In this document: in pieces, positions 33,379-41,177 of the stretch
Layout of the letters: every line of letters starts with the position of its first letter
Numbering within the stretch: the first letter of the stretch is position 1
NCBI RefSeq assembly: GCF_900166585.1
Contig: NZ_FVZC01000008.1
Coordinates: 620,001 to 684,000, forward strand
Direction of reading: 5' to 3'
Origin: Mesobacillus jeotgali
GTDB lineage: Bacteria; Bacillota; Bacilli; Bacillales; Cytobacillaceae
DNA: 64,000 nt
Translations under genes and position numbers: made by a program
The notes under the pieces: generated by a model
Told to the model about the DNA's origin: nothing
What the model saw: the letters and a program-made list of their open reading frames with translations, nothing else
Database searches by the model: none

Positions 33379-34407
33379 ATGAAGGAAATGGAGCGTTATT
33401 CAAGACAAATGTTATTTAAGCCAATTGGCAGCCAAGGCCAGGAGAAACTGCTGAATAGTTCTGCAGTCATCGTCGGCATGGGCGCGCTTGGTACAGTGAT
33501 TTCCAATCATCTGGTGCGCTCAGGTGTGGGACATGTCCGCATCATCGACCGCGACCTGGTCGAGCTTTCCAATCTCCAGCGCCAGACACTATATGATGAA
33601 GAGGATGCGCGCGAAAACCTGCCCAAGGTCATCGCCGCTGAAAAAAAACTGAAGAAAATCAATTCAGAGGTAAGAGTTGAGGCAGTCATTGCTGACCTGA
33701 CGCTCGACAATGCCGAGGATTTGCTTGCTGGCTTTGATGTGATTGTCGATGGAACGGATAATTTCATGGCCCGTTATCTCATCAATGATGTCGCAGTGAA
33801 ATATGGTATTCCATGGGTGTACGGAGGTGCCGTCAGCTCGCGAGGCATGTTCGCTGTAATCAAACCGGGCGAGACTCCGTGTTATCGCTGTCTTTTCCCG
33901 TCTATCCCCGCAGGCCTTGGAGAAACATGCGACAGCATCGGTGTGCTTTCCCCAATTACAGATATTATCGGATCGTTTGAAGCGGTTGAAGCATTGAAAC
34001 TTCTTGTGGGAGCTGATTCAAATCCTAATCTAGAACAGATGGATATCTGGTACAACTCGAATTTTCAAATGGATATCAGCCAGGGACTCAACCCTGAATG
34101 CCCGGCATGTGTCCATCATCAATACGAATTTCTCGACCGTTCATCTGACCAGCAGATCAATTATGCATCACTTTGCGGGCGCAACACCATCCAGATCAAA
34201 CCACGTCAGAAGGCGAAAATGGACCTTGAAAAACTGGCAGCCCGTTTGAAAAATAATGGCGAAGTAAAAGGAAATCCATTCCTGCTGCGCTTCATGCCGG
34301 ATGAAGATATCACCATGGTCATTTTCCAGGACGGAAGGGTACTCGTCCACGGTACGAATGATTTGGTAAAAGCAAAAACCTATTATGCGAGGTATTTGGG
34401 CACATAG
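33379..34407 (+). CDS. ThiF/MoeB-type E1-like adenylyltransferase
   Basis: The protein has 342 residues. The ThiF domain (1-250) has RYSRQMLF, the nucleotide site VIVGMGALGTVISNHLVRSGVGH, RIIDRDLVELSNLQRQTLY, VDGTDNFMARYLINDV and the catalytic-loop region GLGETCDSIGVLSP. CYRC and CPAC pairs would bind zinc. The extra 90 residues at the C-terminus resemble a small alpha-beta tail (ITMVIFQDGRVLVHGTND), as found in some MoeB/ThiF proteins. It should adenylate the Gly-Gly end of the MoaD-like protein. Divergent from aor. GTGAGGGG precedes ATG 33379. Confidence 0.9.
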   Translation: MKEMERYSRQMLFKPIGSQGQEKLLNSSAVIVGMGALGTVISNHLVRSGVGHVRIIDRDLVELSNLQRQTLYDEEDARENLPKVIAAEKKLKKINSEVRVEAVIADLTLDNAEDLLAGFDVIVDGTDNFMARYLINDVAVKYGIPWVYGGAVSSRGMFAVIKPGETPCYRCLFPSIPAGLGETCDSIGVLSPITDIIGSFEAVEALKLLVGADSNPNLEQMDIWYNSNFQMDISQGLNPECPACVHHQYEFLDRSSDQQINYASLCGRNTIQIKPRQKAKMDLEKLAARLKNNGEVKGNPFLLRFMPDEDITMVIFQDGRVLVHGTNDLVKAKTYYARYLGT

Positions 34408-34494
34408 TTGTTAAAATTGGCCAGGTTGATTATGGCGGCTGCAGCGAGATGCTGAGATTGCCCGGTTAAATTTTCGTCAAAGGGGAAGAGGAGT

Positions 34495-35862
34495 ATGGCA
34501 GGCTATATTAATGAGTTGAAGAGTGTGATAGGGGATGAACTTGTAAGTGTAAATGAGACGATATTGGAGCTTCATGGCCGCGATGAGTCTTATCACGAAC
34601 CGCGCCTGCCTGATGTCGTTGTTTTTCCGAAAGATAAAGCCGATGTCAGCAAGATTCTTAAATTTGCGAACGAACGGAAAATACCAGTTGTCCCTTTCGG
34701 ATTGGGCACCAGTCTAGAAGGGCATGTCATCCCTGTTAATGGTGGCATTTCCCTTGACCTATCGCAGATGAATTCGATTTTGGAAGTGAAGGAAAACGAC
34801 TTTCTTGTAAAAGTACAGCCTGGCGTTACCAGGTCCGTTTTGAATAAAGAGCTAAAAAAATATGGCTTGTTTTTCACCGTCGACCCTGGTGCTGATGCAA
34901 CCCTTGGCGGGATGGCTGCCACCAATGCGAGCGGTACGACTTCCGTCAGGTACGGCATCATGCGGGACCAGGTGAGGGATCTGGAAGTAGTCCTTGCCAA
35001 TGGGGATATCATCCATACTGGCACCCTTGCCGCCAAGTCTTCTTCAGGAATCCATCTGAACGGCATGTTTGTCGGGTCTGAAGGAACGCTTGGGGTCATA
35101 ACAGAGCTCACTTTGAAGGTGTATGGAATCCCGGAAGCGATTACTGCAGCCCGCGCTGTTTTTCCTTCTGTAAAAAGCGCCGTCGATGCAGTTGTTGGAA
35201 TATTAGCCGGCGGCATTCCCGTTGCCCGAATTGAGTTTGTCGATGCGGAATCAGTCAAAAAAGTGAATGAATACATGGAAACTCAGTACGAAGAAGACAC
35301 CACGCTATTCATGGAGTTTCACGGGAACGAAGCGGGCTTAGCACAGGATGTAGAGTTCGCCAGTGAAATATTAAAGGACCATGGCTGCACAAGCTTCCAG
35401 TTCGAGGCCGATTCCAAAGCACGCAACCAGCTTTGGGAAGCCAGGCACAATCTGCTTTACGCATATAAACACACTGCCGGAAAAAAAAGCATCATGCTGA
35501 CAGACGTCAGTGTCCCAGTTTCCGAATTGACAGGAGCAATCCTGCGCACCAGGGAACTGATTGATGAATCAATGATTGAAGGATCGATCGTCGGCCATGT
35601 CGGTGACGGCAACTATCATGTTTTGCTGCTGCTGGATAAAGAAAATCCTGAAGAGGTAAAGATGAGCGAACAGATCAATGAAGCAATCGTCCACTATGCG
35701 CTGGAGCGCGGCGGAACCTGCACCGGAGAGCATGGAGTAGGATTGGGGAAAGCAAAATACCAGCGGCTCGAGCATGGGACAGCCTATGAAGTAATGAAAA
35801 CCATCAAGAAAAGCCTGGATCCGAACGGGATTCTGAATCCGGGTAAGATTTTTATAGATTAA
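34495..35862 (+). CDS. glcD: FAD-linked oxidase, GlcD/D-lactate dehydrogenase-like
   Basis: The protein has 455 residues. The N-terminal FAD_binding_4 domain has VVVFPKDKADVSKILKFANE, PVVPFGLGTSLEGHV, VDPGADATLGGMAATNASG and SSSGIHLNGMFVGSEGTLGVITE. The C-terminal FAD-oxidase domain ends in GDGNYHVLLLLD, GTCTGEHGVGLGKAKY and DPNGILNPGKI. It oxidises 2-hydroxy acids (glycolate or D-lactate). The GlcE/GlcF subunits are not adjacent. B. subtilis YsfC is similar. AGAGGAG precedes ATG 34495. Confidence 0.9.
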   Translation: MAGYINELKSVIGDELVSVNETILELHGRDESYHEPRLPDVVVFPKDKADVSKILKFANERKIPVVPFGLGTSLEGHVIPVNGGISLDLSQMNSILEVKENDFLVKVQPGVTRSVLNKELKKYGLFFTVDPGADATLGGMAATNASGTTSVRYGIMRDQVRDLEVVLANGDIIHTGTLAAKSSSGIHLNGMFVGSEGTLGVITELTLKVYGIPEAITAARAVFPSVKSAVDAVVGILAGGIPVARIEFVDAESVKKVNEYMETQYEEDTTLFMEFHGNEAGLAQDVEFASEILKDHGCTSFQFEADSKARNQLWEARHNLLYAYKHTAGKKSIMLTDVSVPVSELTGAILRTRELIDESMIEGSIVGHVGDGNYHVLLLLDKENPEEVKMSEQINEAIVHYALERGGTCTGEHGVGLGKAKYQRLEHGTAYEVMKTIKKSLDPNGILNPGKIFID

Positions 35863-35868
35863 ATGCAA

Positions 35869-35898
35869 TAAAGCGGCCAATGGCCGCTTTATTTTTTG
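35869..35898. terminator. Terminator after glcD
   Basis: The stem AAAGCGGCCA/TGGCCGCTTT is followed by ATTTTTT. Confidence 0.88.
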
Positions 35899-35938
35899 AA
35901 CCCGCTAAAATTTCTCTTCGAAAAAAGCAATTACAAAG

Positions 35939-36065
35939 ATAATCTCTCCGTTATGCCCGATAATCTCTCCGGTTATAGAGATATTCTCTTCAGTTTGCTG
36001 CATAATCTCCCCGAAAAGTGAAATAATCTCTACGTTTTACACCATAATCTCTACTTTTTCCAAAA
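35939..36065. repeat. Tandem array, 21-bp unit, six copies
   Basis: ATAATCTC (or ATATTCTC) starts at 35939, 35960, 35981, 36002, 36023 and 36044, an exact 21-bp period. Only the first 8-12 bases of each unit are kept; the rest varies. It fills the space between convergent glcD and yeiH. Confidence 0.85.
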
Positions 36066-36076
36066 AATAGAACCAA

Positions 36077-37096
36077 TTAATAAAACAGCCTCACCAGCAA
36101 ATACCCAAACACCGAAAGCAGCACGGAGCCTGCAAGTCCTGCTGACAAAGCTTTACCGCCCATTTGCCGGAATGACTTAAAGTCAACGTTCAATCCTAGT
36201 CCAGCCATTGCCATCCCGATTAGCAAATAGGCGAAACTGACGATAGCCGATGCAGCTCCTTGGCTGATGAGTCCAGTCGTATTGAATGCGCTGACCGCCA
36301 GGAATCCAAGGATGAACCATGGAATTGGGAGAGAGGCAAATGTCACTTTTTTGCCTGCTGCCCCAGTTGCCTTCCGCTGAATCAGAAATCCAATTAGAAT
36401 GGCGACAGGAACAAGCAGCGCTACTCGCGTCAACTTCACGATAATGGCAAGATCCAAGGCTGCCTGTCCAGCCGGATCGGCAGCTGCGACAACATGTGCG
36501 ATCTCATGCAAAGTCCCTCCGGCAAAAACGCCATAGTCCAGAGTATTCAACCCTAGATAAGAGAATATCAGGGTGTATAAAATCGTGAAAATCGTACCAA
36601 GTACAGCTACGTTCGCTGCACCGACGGCAGTTTCTTTTTCATTGGCTTTGATGACCGGTGCGATGGCAACGACAGCGGCAGCTCCACATATGGCTGTTCC
36701 GCAGGCAGTCAGGATGCCCAGCCTTTTCTCAACCTTAAAAACACGGCTCAGTCCGTAGACTGCGAGCAATGCAAAAGTCAGGTTCGCAAATGCGATGAAA
36801 AATACAGTCGTGCCGGCATTGTAAATATCAAACAGATTCAGCCGGAAACCAAGTAAAATGATTCCGAGCCGAAGCAGCTTTTTGCTGGAATAAGAAGCCC
36901 CCTCCAATAGTCCGCTGTCCACTCCGACAGAAGCACGCCATACCATTCCGAGCATGATGGCGATGACGAGCTGGCCCATGATCGCGAAAAAAGGCAGTCC
37001 AGCGATCAGGCGCGCGGCCAGTGCCAGAACAAGAGTCAAGGCAATGCCTTTTAAGACTGGCACTGTAAAACGAGGCAAAAGATCATTCATTTTCAT
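36077..37096 (-). CDS. yeiH: YeiH-family membrane protein (putative sulfate exporter)
   Basis: The protein has 339 residues with about 9-10 membrane helices. Typical blocks are MLGMVWRASVGVDSGLLEGA-like IAIMLGMVWRA, LRLGIILLGFRLNLFDI, CGTAICGAAAVVAIAPVIKA, FAGGTLHEIAHVVAAA and AGLGLNVDFKSFRQMGGKAL. The family (Cons_hypoth698) is annotated as sulfate exporter on weak evidence. GGAGG lies 10 bases before ATG 37096. It is a single gene with the tandem array at its 3' end. Confidence 0.9.
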   Translation of the reverse strand: MKMNDLLPRFTVPVLKGIALTLVLALAARLIAGLPFFAIMGQLVIAIMLGMVWRASVGVDSGLLEGASYSSKKLLRLGIILLGFRLNLFDIYNAGTTVFFIAFANLTFALLAVYGLSRVFKVEKRLGILTACGTAICGAAAVVAIAPVIKANEKETAVGAANVAVLGTIFTILYTLIFSYLGLNTLDYGVFAGGTLHEIAHVVAAADPAGQAALDLAIIVKLTRVALLVPVAILIGFLIQRKATGAAGKKVTFASLPIPWFILGFLAVSAFNTTGLISQGAASAIVSFAYLLIGMAMAGLGLNVDFKSFRQMGGKALSAGLAGSVLLSVFGYLLVRLFY

Positions 37097-37271
37097 TACT
37101 ACACTTCCTCCAAAACTATCTTAAACGATAAAAGAAAAATAGCAAACCCCATACGTGTATGTGGAAGAATTGTCAATATTCACAAAACGGATATATGTAG
37201 GCTAAGCTCAGGTACGGAATGATGATTATAATAAAACTAACAATACAATCTCCAAAAGCAGGTGAGCTAAA

Positions 37272-38477
37272 ATGGAGAAAAACATGTCGGAGAGAAGGTT
37301 CCTTGTCTTAGTCATTGCGGCAATCATGCTGTTTATGCTGATTCATCTTTATCACGGGGACCTTTCAGCTTATTTGAATCCTGAAAAATATATCGCCATT
37401 CATATCATTTTGGAACTTTTCAGTATAATTGTTTCCTTTTCGATTTTTTCCTATGGATGGAAAACCTTTGGCTTTACTCAGTCCAGAAAAACCCTGATGC
37501 TGGCTTTCTTGTTTTTCAGTGTTGGAGTTCTTGATGTTTTACACACGCTTACTTTTAAAGGAATGCCTTTTTTTATCACCGACAGCTCGATTGCAAAGGC
37601 AACATGGTTTTGGGTCACAGCCAGGACGATTGAGTCATTGATGATGGTGCTTGTCCTAATTTCGCCCGAATACAAGCTGACACTCGATCCTAGGCGAGTC
37701 TGCCTGGCTTCGTGTACCGTGCTTCTCGCTGTCATCATGTATGTGATTTTTAAGTATGAACAAAGTCTGCCGCTGCTTGTCATTGAGGGAGAAGGAACAA
37801 CTGTTTTAAAAAATGTCATTGAATATGGTGTCAGTTTCCTCCATTTTATTTCGATCGTGATTTCACTATATTTTTACTACGAGGGGAAAAATGGCCAACA
37901 TCTGTATGTGGCGCTGGCGTTTACATTTTTACTCCTGTCCGAGCTCGTTTTTACCATCTACCAGAGCGTTTATGACATTGACAATTTTACAGGCCATCTA
38001 TACAAAGCAATTGGTTACTTCTTCATCATGAGAGGATTTTACTTCTCGACAATTGCCAACGACAGCCTGCTGAAAGATTCTCGTGAAAAAGTATGGTCCC
38101 AAACAGAAGAGATGATCCAGAGTCACTATGGAATCCTTTTTAGACTGGCAAAACAGGGAAATAACTACATCCATCAAATTGTCGGAGGCGGTTTGCTGGA
38201 TGATCTCGGCTTCACCATGAATGAAATCAACGGCAAGACCCTGGGAGATTTTTTACCTGAAAAGGCTGCTGGAATCGAGAAGTATTATGAATGTGCCTGG
38301 AAAAATAATGAGAAGATCGTCTTTGAAATCGAAATTGGCGGGAGTACCTATGCCATTTCACTTATGCCAGTTTTGAAAAACGGGGAAGTTGTCGAGATTG
38401 CTGGGGCAGTTATGGGAATCGTCAAGTATTCACGGTTGGACCGCTGTTCAAGAAGTACAAAGGCAAGTGCCTTGTGA
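37272..38477 (+). CDS. MASE3 membrane sensor with a degenerate PAS domain and no output domain
   Basis: The protein has 401 residues. Residues 9-265 hold seven or eight hydrophobic segments of MASE3 type (LELFSIIVSFSIFSYGWKTFGF, FFSVGVLDVLHTLTFKGMPFF, WFWVTARTIESLMMVLVL, GHLYKAIGYFFIMRGFYF). Residues about 285-390 look like one PAS domain (EEMIQSHYGILFRLAKQG, FTMNEINGKTLGDFLPEKAA, AISLMPVLKNGEVVEIAGAV). In relatives a GGDEF or histidine kinase follows, but here the protein ends in RCSRSTKASAL and a terminator. It may be truncated or may signal by partner contact. Confidence 0.78.
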   Translation: MEKNMSERRFLVLVIAAIMLFMLIHLYHGDLSAYLNPEKYIAIHIILELFSIIVSFSIFSYGWKTFGFTQSRKTLMLAFLFFSVGVLDVLHTLTFKGMPFFITDSSIAKATWFWVTARTIESLMMVLVLISPEYKLTLDPRRVCLASCTVLLAVIMYVIFKYEQSLPLLVIEGEGTTVLKNVIEYGVSFLHFISIVISLYFYYEGKNGQHLYVALAFTFLLLSELVFTIYQSVYDIDNFTGHLYKAIGYFFIMRGFYFSTIANDSLLKDSREKVWSQTEEMIQSHYGILFRLAKQGNNYIHQIVGGGLLDDLGFTMNEINGKTLGDFLPEKAAGIEKYYECAWKNNEKIVFEIEIGGSTYAISLMPVLKNGEVVEIAGAVMGIVKYSRLDRCSRSTKASAL

Positions 38478-38485
38478 GAGTAAAG

Positions 38486-38513
38486 AAAACCTGCTTCCAG
38501 GCAGGTTTTTTTC
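38486..38513 (+). terminator. Terminator after the MASE3 gene
   Basis: The stem AACCTGC/GCAGGTT is followed by seven T. Confidence 0.82.
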
Positions 38514-38731
38514 TTTATTGTTAATCAGTCCTTAATGGAATTTTAGAAAACTCAGCGAATAAGCTATTAGTATCAGCCCTGTCCGTTCTTTAGGGTGACC
38601 AACTCAAGAAGGGAGCACTTTTTTCAGTACTCAAGAGGTTGTAAATAGTCTTTTTACAGGATGTTATTTAGCAGAAGGAAATGTTAATTTGGTTATGTGT
38701 TTACAAATTTCAACAATGTTTCCGAAAAAAA

Positions 38732-38745
38732 TGTAAGCACTTACA
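38732..38745 (+). promoter_or_regulatory. Candidate cre site (CcpA) upstream of nagP
   Basis: TGTAAGCACTTACA matches the cre consensus TGWAANCGNTNWCA at all positions but one (A for the central G). It lies 25 bases before the probable start, so catabolite repression of this PTS gene is likely. Confidence 0.65.
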
Positions 38746-38769
38746 ATTTTAAAGGAAGAGGTGTTGATA

Positions 38770-40146
38770 GTGCTGGGATTTTTACAAAGAATCGGGAAGG
38801 CTTTAATGCTTCCAATCGCTGTTTTGCCTGCAGCGGCTTTGTTGCTTCGCCTTGGGCAGCCGGACTTATTGGATATTGCTTTTATTTCTGCAGCAGGTGA
38901 TGCGATTTTTGCCAATCTTGCGCTGCTGTTCGCGATCGGTGTGGCAGTTGGCATCGCGAAGGACGGGAATGGCGCTGCAGGTCTTGCCGGTGCAATTGGC
39001 TATTTCGTTTTGACTAAGGGTGCCGGCGCCATTAATGAAGATATCAATATGGCCGTGCTTGGAGGTATTTTATCCGGGGTAATCGCAGGATTACTTTATA
39101 ACCGTTACCATGATATCAAGCTGCCAGACTATCTTGGCTTTTTCGGGGGCAGACGTTTCGTCCCGATCATTACTTCCCTGGTGATGATTGTATTGGCAGG
39201 AGTCTTTGGTTATGTATGGCCGCCAATCCAGGCTGGCATCAACAATATCGGAGAGTGGATCGTTGGAGCTGGCGCGCTTGGCGTTGGGGTATTCGGTTTC
39301 CTGAACCGCTTATTGATCCCATTGGGTCTTCACCATGTTCTAAATGCACTTGTATGGTTTGAATTTGGTGAATTTACGAATGCAGCAGGAGATATTGTAA
39401 AGGGGGACCTGAACCGTTTCTTCGCAGGTGACCCTAAGGCCGGGATCTTCATGAACGGCTTCTTCCCAGTGATGATGTTCGGTCTTCCAGCTGCGGCGTT
39501 CGCGATGATTGCGGCGGCAAAAAAAGAGCGGAAGAAAGCAGTAACAGGCGCACTGGCCGGCGTTGCTTTCACTTCATTCCTGACAGGGATCACAGAACCG
39601 ATTGAATTCTTGTTCATGTTCTTGTCTCCTTTATTATATGGGATCCACGCTGTCATGACTGGCCTGGCCATGTCCATTACCTACTTGCTGGATATCCACC
39701 ATGGTTTTGGATTCTCAGCAGGGGCGATTGATTATGTCCTGAACTATGGGATTGCACAAAAGCCGTTATTGCTGCTGGGTGTCGGGCTCTTATACGGTGT
39801 ACTATATTTTGTGATTTTCTACTTTTTGATCATCAAACTAGACCTTAAAACACCAGGACGTGAGGATGAAGTCGAGGGAGAGTATACAGAAAGCGGTGCG
39901 GCAAAAGGGAATTACGCTGAGCTTGCAGATCATTATCTTGCTGCATTGGGAGGCAAAAGCAATCTTAGGGAACTAGACAATTGCGTGACTCGCCTTCGTT
40001 TAAAGGTCGATGATATATCGCAAGTGAATGAGGCAGAACTAAAACGGCTCGGCGCGAAAGGGGTACTGAAACTAAACAAAACAGATCTGCAGGTGATTGT
40101 AGGGACAGATGTGGAGTACCTGGCAAATGAAATGAAGCGAAAATAA
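38770..40146 (+). CDS. nagP: PTS transporter subunit IIBC, N-acetylglucosamine type
   Basis: About 458 residues. The IIC domain has FLQRIGKALMLPIAVLPAAALLLRLG, IAKDGNGAAGLAGAIGYFVL, GLHHVLNALVWFEFGEF and GITEPIEFLFMFLSPLLY. The IIB domain (about 375-458) has the phosphorylated Cys in LDNCVTRLRLKVDD and GVLKLNKTDLQVIVGTD. This is the NagP/GlcNAc group by the GEFTNAAGDIVKGDLNRFFAGDP block. There is no IIA, so it uses another IIA-Glc. I chose GTG 38770, 6 bases after GAGGTG; the frame opens at GTG 38761. A cre-like site lies upstream. Confidence 0.88.
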   Translation: MLGFLQRIGKALMLPIAVLPAAALLLRLGQPDLLDIAFISAAGDAIFANLALLFAIGVAVGIAKDGNGAAGLAGAIGYFVLTKGAGAINEDINMAVLGGILSGVIAGLLYNRYHDIKLPDYLGFFGGRRFVPIITSLVMIVLAGVFGYVWPPIQAGINNIGEWIVGAGALGVGVFGFLNRLLIPLGLHHVLNALVWFEFGEFTNAAGDIVKGDLNRFFAGDPKAGIFMNGFFPVMMFGLPAAAFAMIAAAKKERKKAVTGALAGVAFTSFLTGITEPIEFLFMFLSPLLYGIHAVMTGLAMSITYLLDIHHGFGFSAGAIDYVLNYGIAQKPLLLLGVGLLYGVLYFVIFYFLIIKLDLKTPGREDEVEGEYTESGAAKGNYAELADHYLAALGGKSNLRELDNCVTRLRLKVDDISQVNEAELKRLGAKGVLKLNKTDLQVIVGTDVEYLANEMKRK

Positions 40147-40313
40147 GAATCATCAGTACTAAGATGTATCATCTTATCCATTCGCCCCGTCGCAAACGAC
40201 ATGTTATGTGCAGATGGCTGCGGCGATAATCCCTTATTTTGTAAGTTCCAATCAGCAATTATCCGGGTAAAAACAAACACGGCCGCTGATACTAACTTTA
40301 GGAGGGATTCATC

Positions 40314-40505
40314 ATGGATAAAGATAAATTTGTGAACATCGACCCAAATGCACAGCCGGTGAATCAACGTGAATTGGAAGAACAGCTGAAGACAACAGAG
40401 GCGAATCAAAAGCTTCAGGATGCTTTTTACGATGAAAACAAAAGCAATGGCGTAGACCCAGCAAACCTGAATAACCAGTCAGCGATTCTTACCGACATGG
40501 ACTAA
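40314..40505 (+). CDS. Small acidic hypothetical protein (63 aa)
   Basis: The protein starts MDKDKFVNIDPNAQPVNQRE and continues with Gln/Asn/Glu-rich sequence (LKTTEANQKLQDAFYDEN), ending SAILTDMD. It is soluble, without Cys or hydrophobic segments, and resembles the short, disordered proteins common in Bacillus. AGGAGGG lies 8 bases before ATG 40314 and a clear terminator follows, so the gene is real. The function is not known. Confidence 0.75.
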   Translation: MDKDKFVNIDPNAQPVNQRELEEQLKTTEANQKLQDAFYDENKSNGVDPANLNNQSAILTDMD

Positions 40506-40533
40506 AAGCCGGCAGATGTTTGCCGGCTTTTTG
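40503..40533. terminator. Terminator after the 63-aa gene
   Basis: The stem AAAGCCGGCA/TGCCGGCTTT is followed by TT; the minus-strand small gene starts its 3' end nearby. Confidence 0.85.
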
Positions 40534-40558
40534 CTTATTTGGACGAGACAATCTTCTT

Positions 40559-40714
40559 TTATTGATGGCGGTCTGTTTTATCGCTCTGGTCTTTGTTGCG
40601 TTTATTGCCCTTGCTGTTATCCCCACTGGTCAGCTCGCCGGAGAATTCGGCCATCTGGTTCCCGCGTTTAGGGGAATTTTGGTTTTCGCTGCCTTTATTG
40701 AACTTTTTGGTCAC
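40559..40714 (-). CDS. Small basic hydrophilic protein (51 aa)
   Basis: GTG 40714 follows GGAGGG with 6 spacer bases. The product begins MTKKFNKGSENQNSPKRGNQ and ends KDQSDKTDRHQ; Asn, Lys, Ser and Gly rich with no hydrophobic core. It resembles the short DNA-binding or spore-core type proteins of Bacillus in composition, but I do not recognise it. A plus-strand frame over the same bases (40520-40720) is hydrophobic and without SD, and looks like its shadow. Confidence 0.6.
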   Translation of the reverse strand: MTKKFNKGSENQNSPKRGNQMAEFSGELTSGDNSKGNKRNKDQSDKTDRHQ

Positions 40715-40785
40715 TGTTAGCCCTCCTATTGGTTAGTTCGGCTTAGTTTTCCCTGAAAGCAGTGGGCTATATGTACATTTTCTCG

Positions 40786-40818
40786 ATAAAAAAGAGGCAG
40801 CTATTTGACGGCTGCCTC
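40786..40818 (-). terminator. Terminator of the small gene downstream of the sensor kinase
   Basis: The stem GAGGCAGC/GCTGCCTC is followed on the minus strand by six T. Confidence 0.82.
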
Positions 40819-40824
40819 CTCGGT

Positions 40825-41133
40825 TTACCCTTTTATTAATTGTTCAATTTCTTTTTCGCTTACGTTTTCTACCTGGGCAGATCCTTTTAATTCCTGGATC
40901 AGCTCATTGGCTTCCTCATAAAGCGTGTCATCGGTAAATTCCTCGGAATAGTACAAGGAATCATCCAGCAAAGCCTTTACCCGCAGCCTTGTTCCAGATT
41001 CCGTGTCCTCATCTCCAAGTGTGACTGCAGAGCGCGAGGTTTCGTGCTGGCTTAGCAAAACTTTATTCGCATTTTCATCCTTCTTTACAGCTTCAACAAT
41101 TTCCGCCAACGAATGAACTCGTTTCAATGACAT
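40825..41133 (-). CDS. Hypothetical protein downstream of the sensor kinase
   Basis: From ATG 41133 the protein has 102 residues: MSLKRVHSLAEIVEAVKKDE, acidic middle LGDEDTESGTRLRVKALLDD, and a helical C-terminus (ELIQELKGS, VSEKEIEQLI). It is soluble. I do not recognise the family. Upstream GGGGTG is close to the ATG; a GTG at 41136 or a longer form to 41181 (overlapping the kinase stop) is possible. Same orientation as the kinase and probably co-transcribed. Confidence 0.65.
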   Translation of the reverse strand: MSLKRVHSLAEIVEAVKKDENANKVLLSQHETSRSAVTLGDEDTESGTRLRVKALLDDSLYYSEEFTDDTLYEEANELIQELKGSAQVENVSEKEIEQLIKG

Positions 41134-41177
41134 CACCCCTCTATTATGTATTCCATATTTGAGGAATTTAAAACCAA

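Noticed and set aside
40520..40720. Plus-strand 66-codon hydrophobic frame
   Set aside because: Antisense of the SD-supported 51-aa minus-strand gene; no SD of its own; overlaps a terminator.
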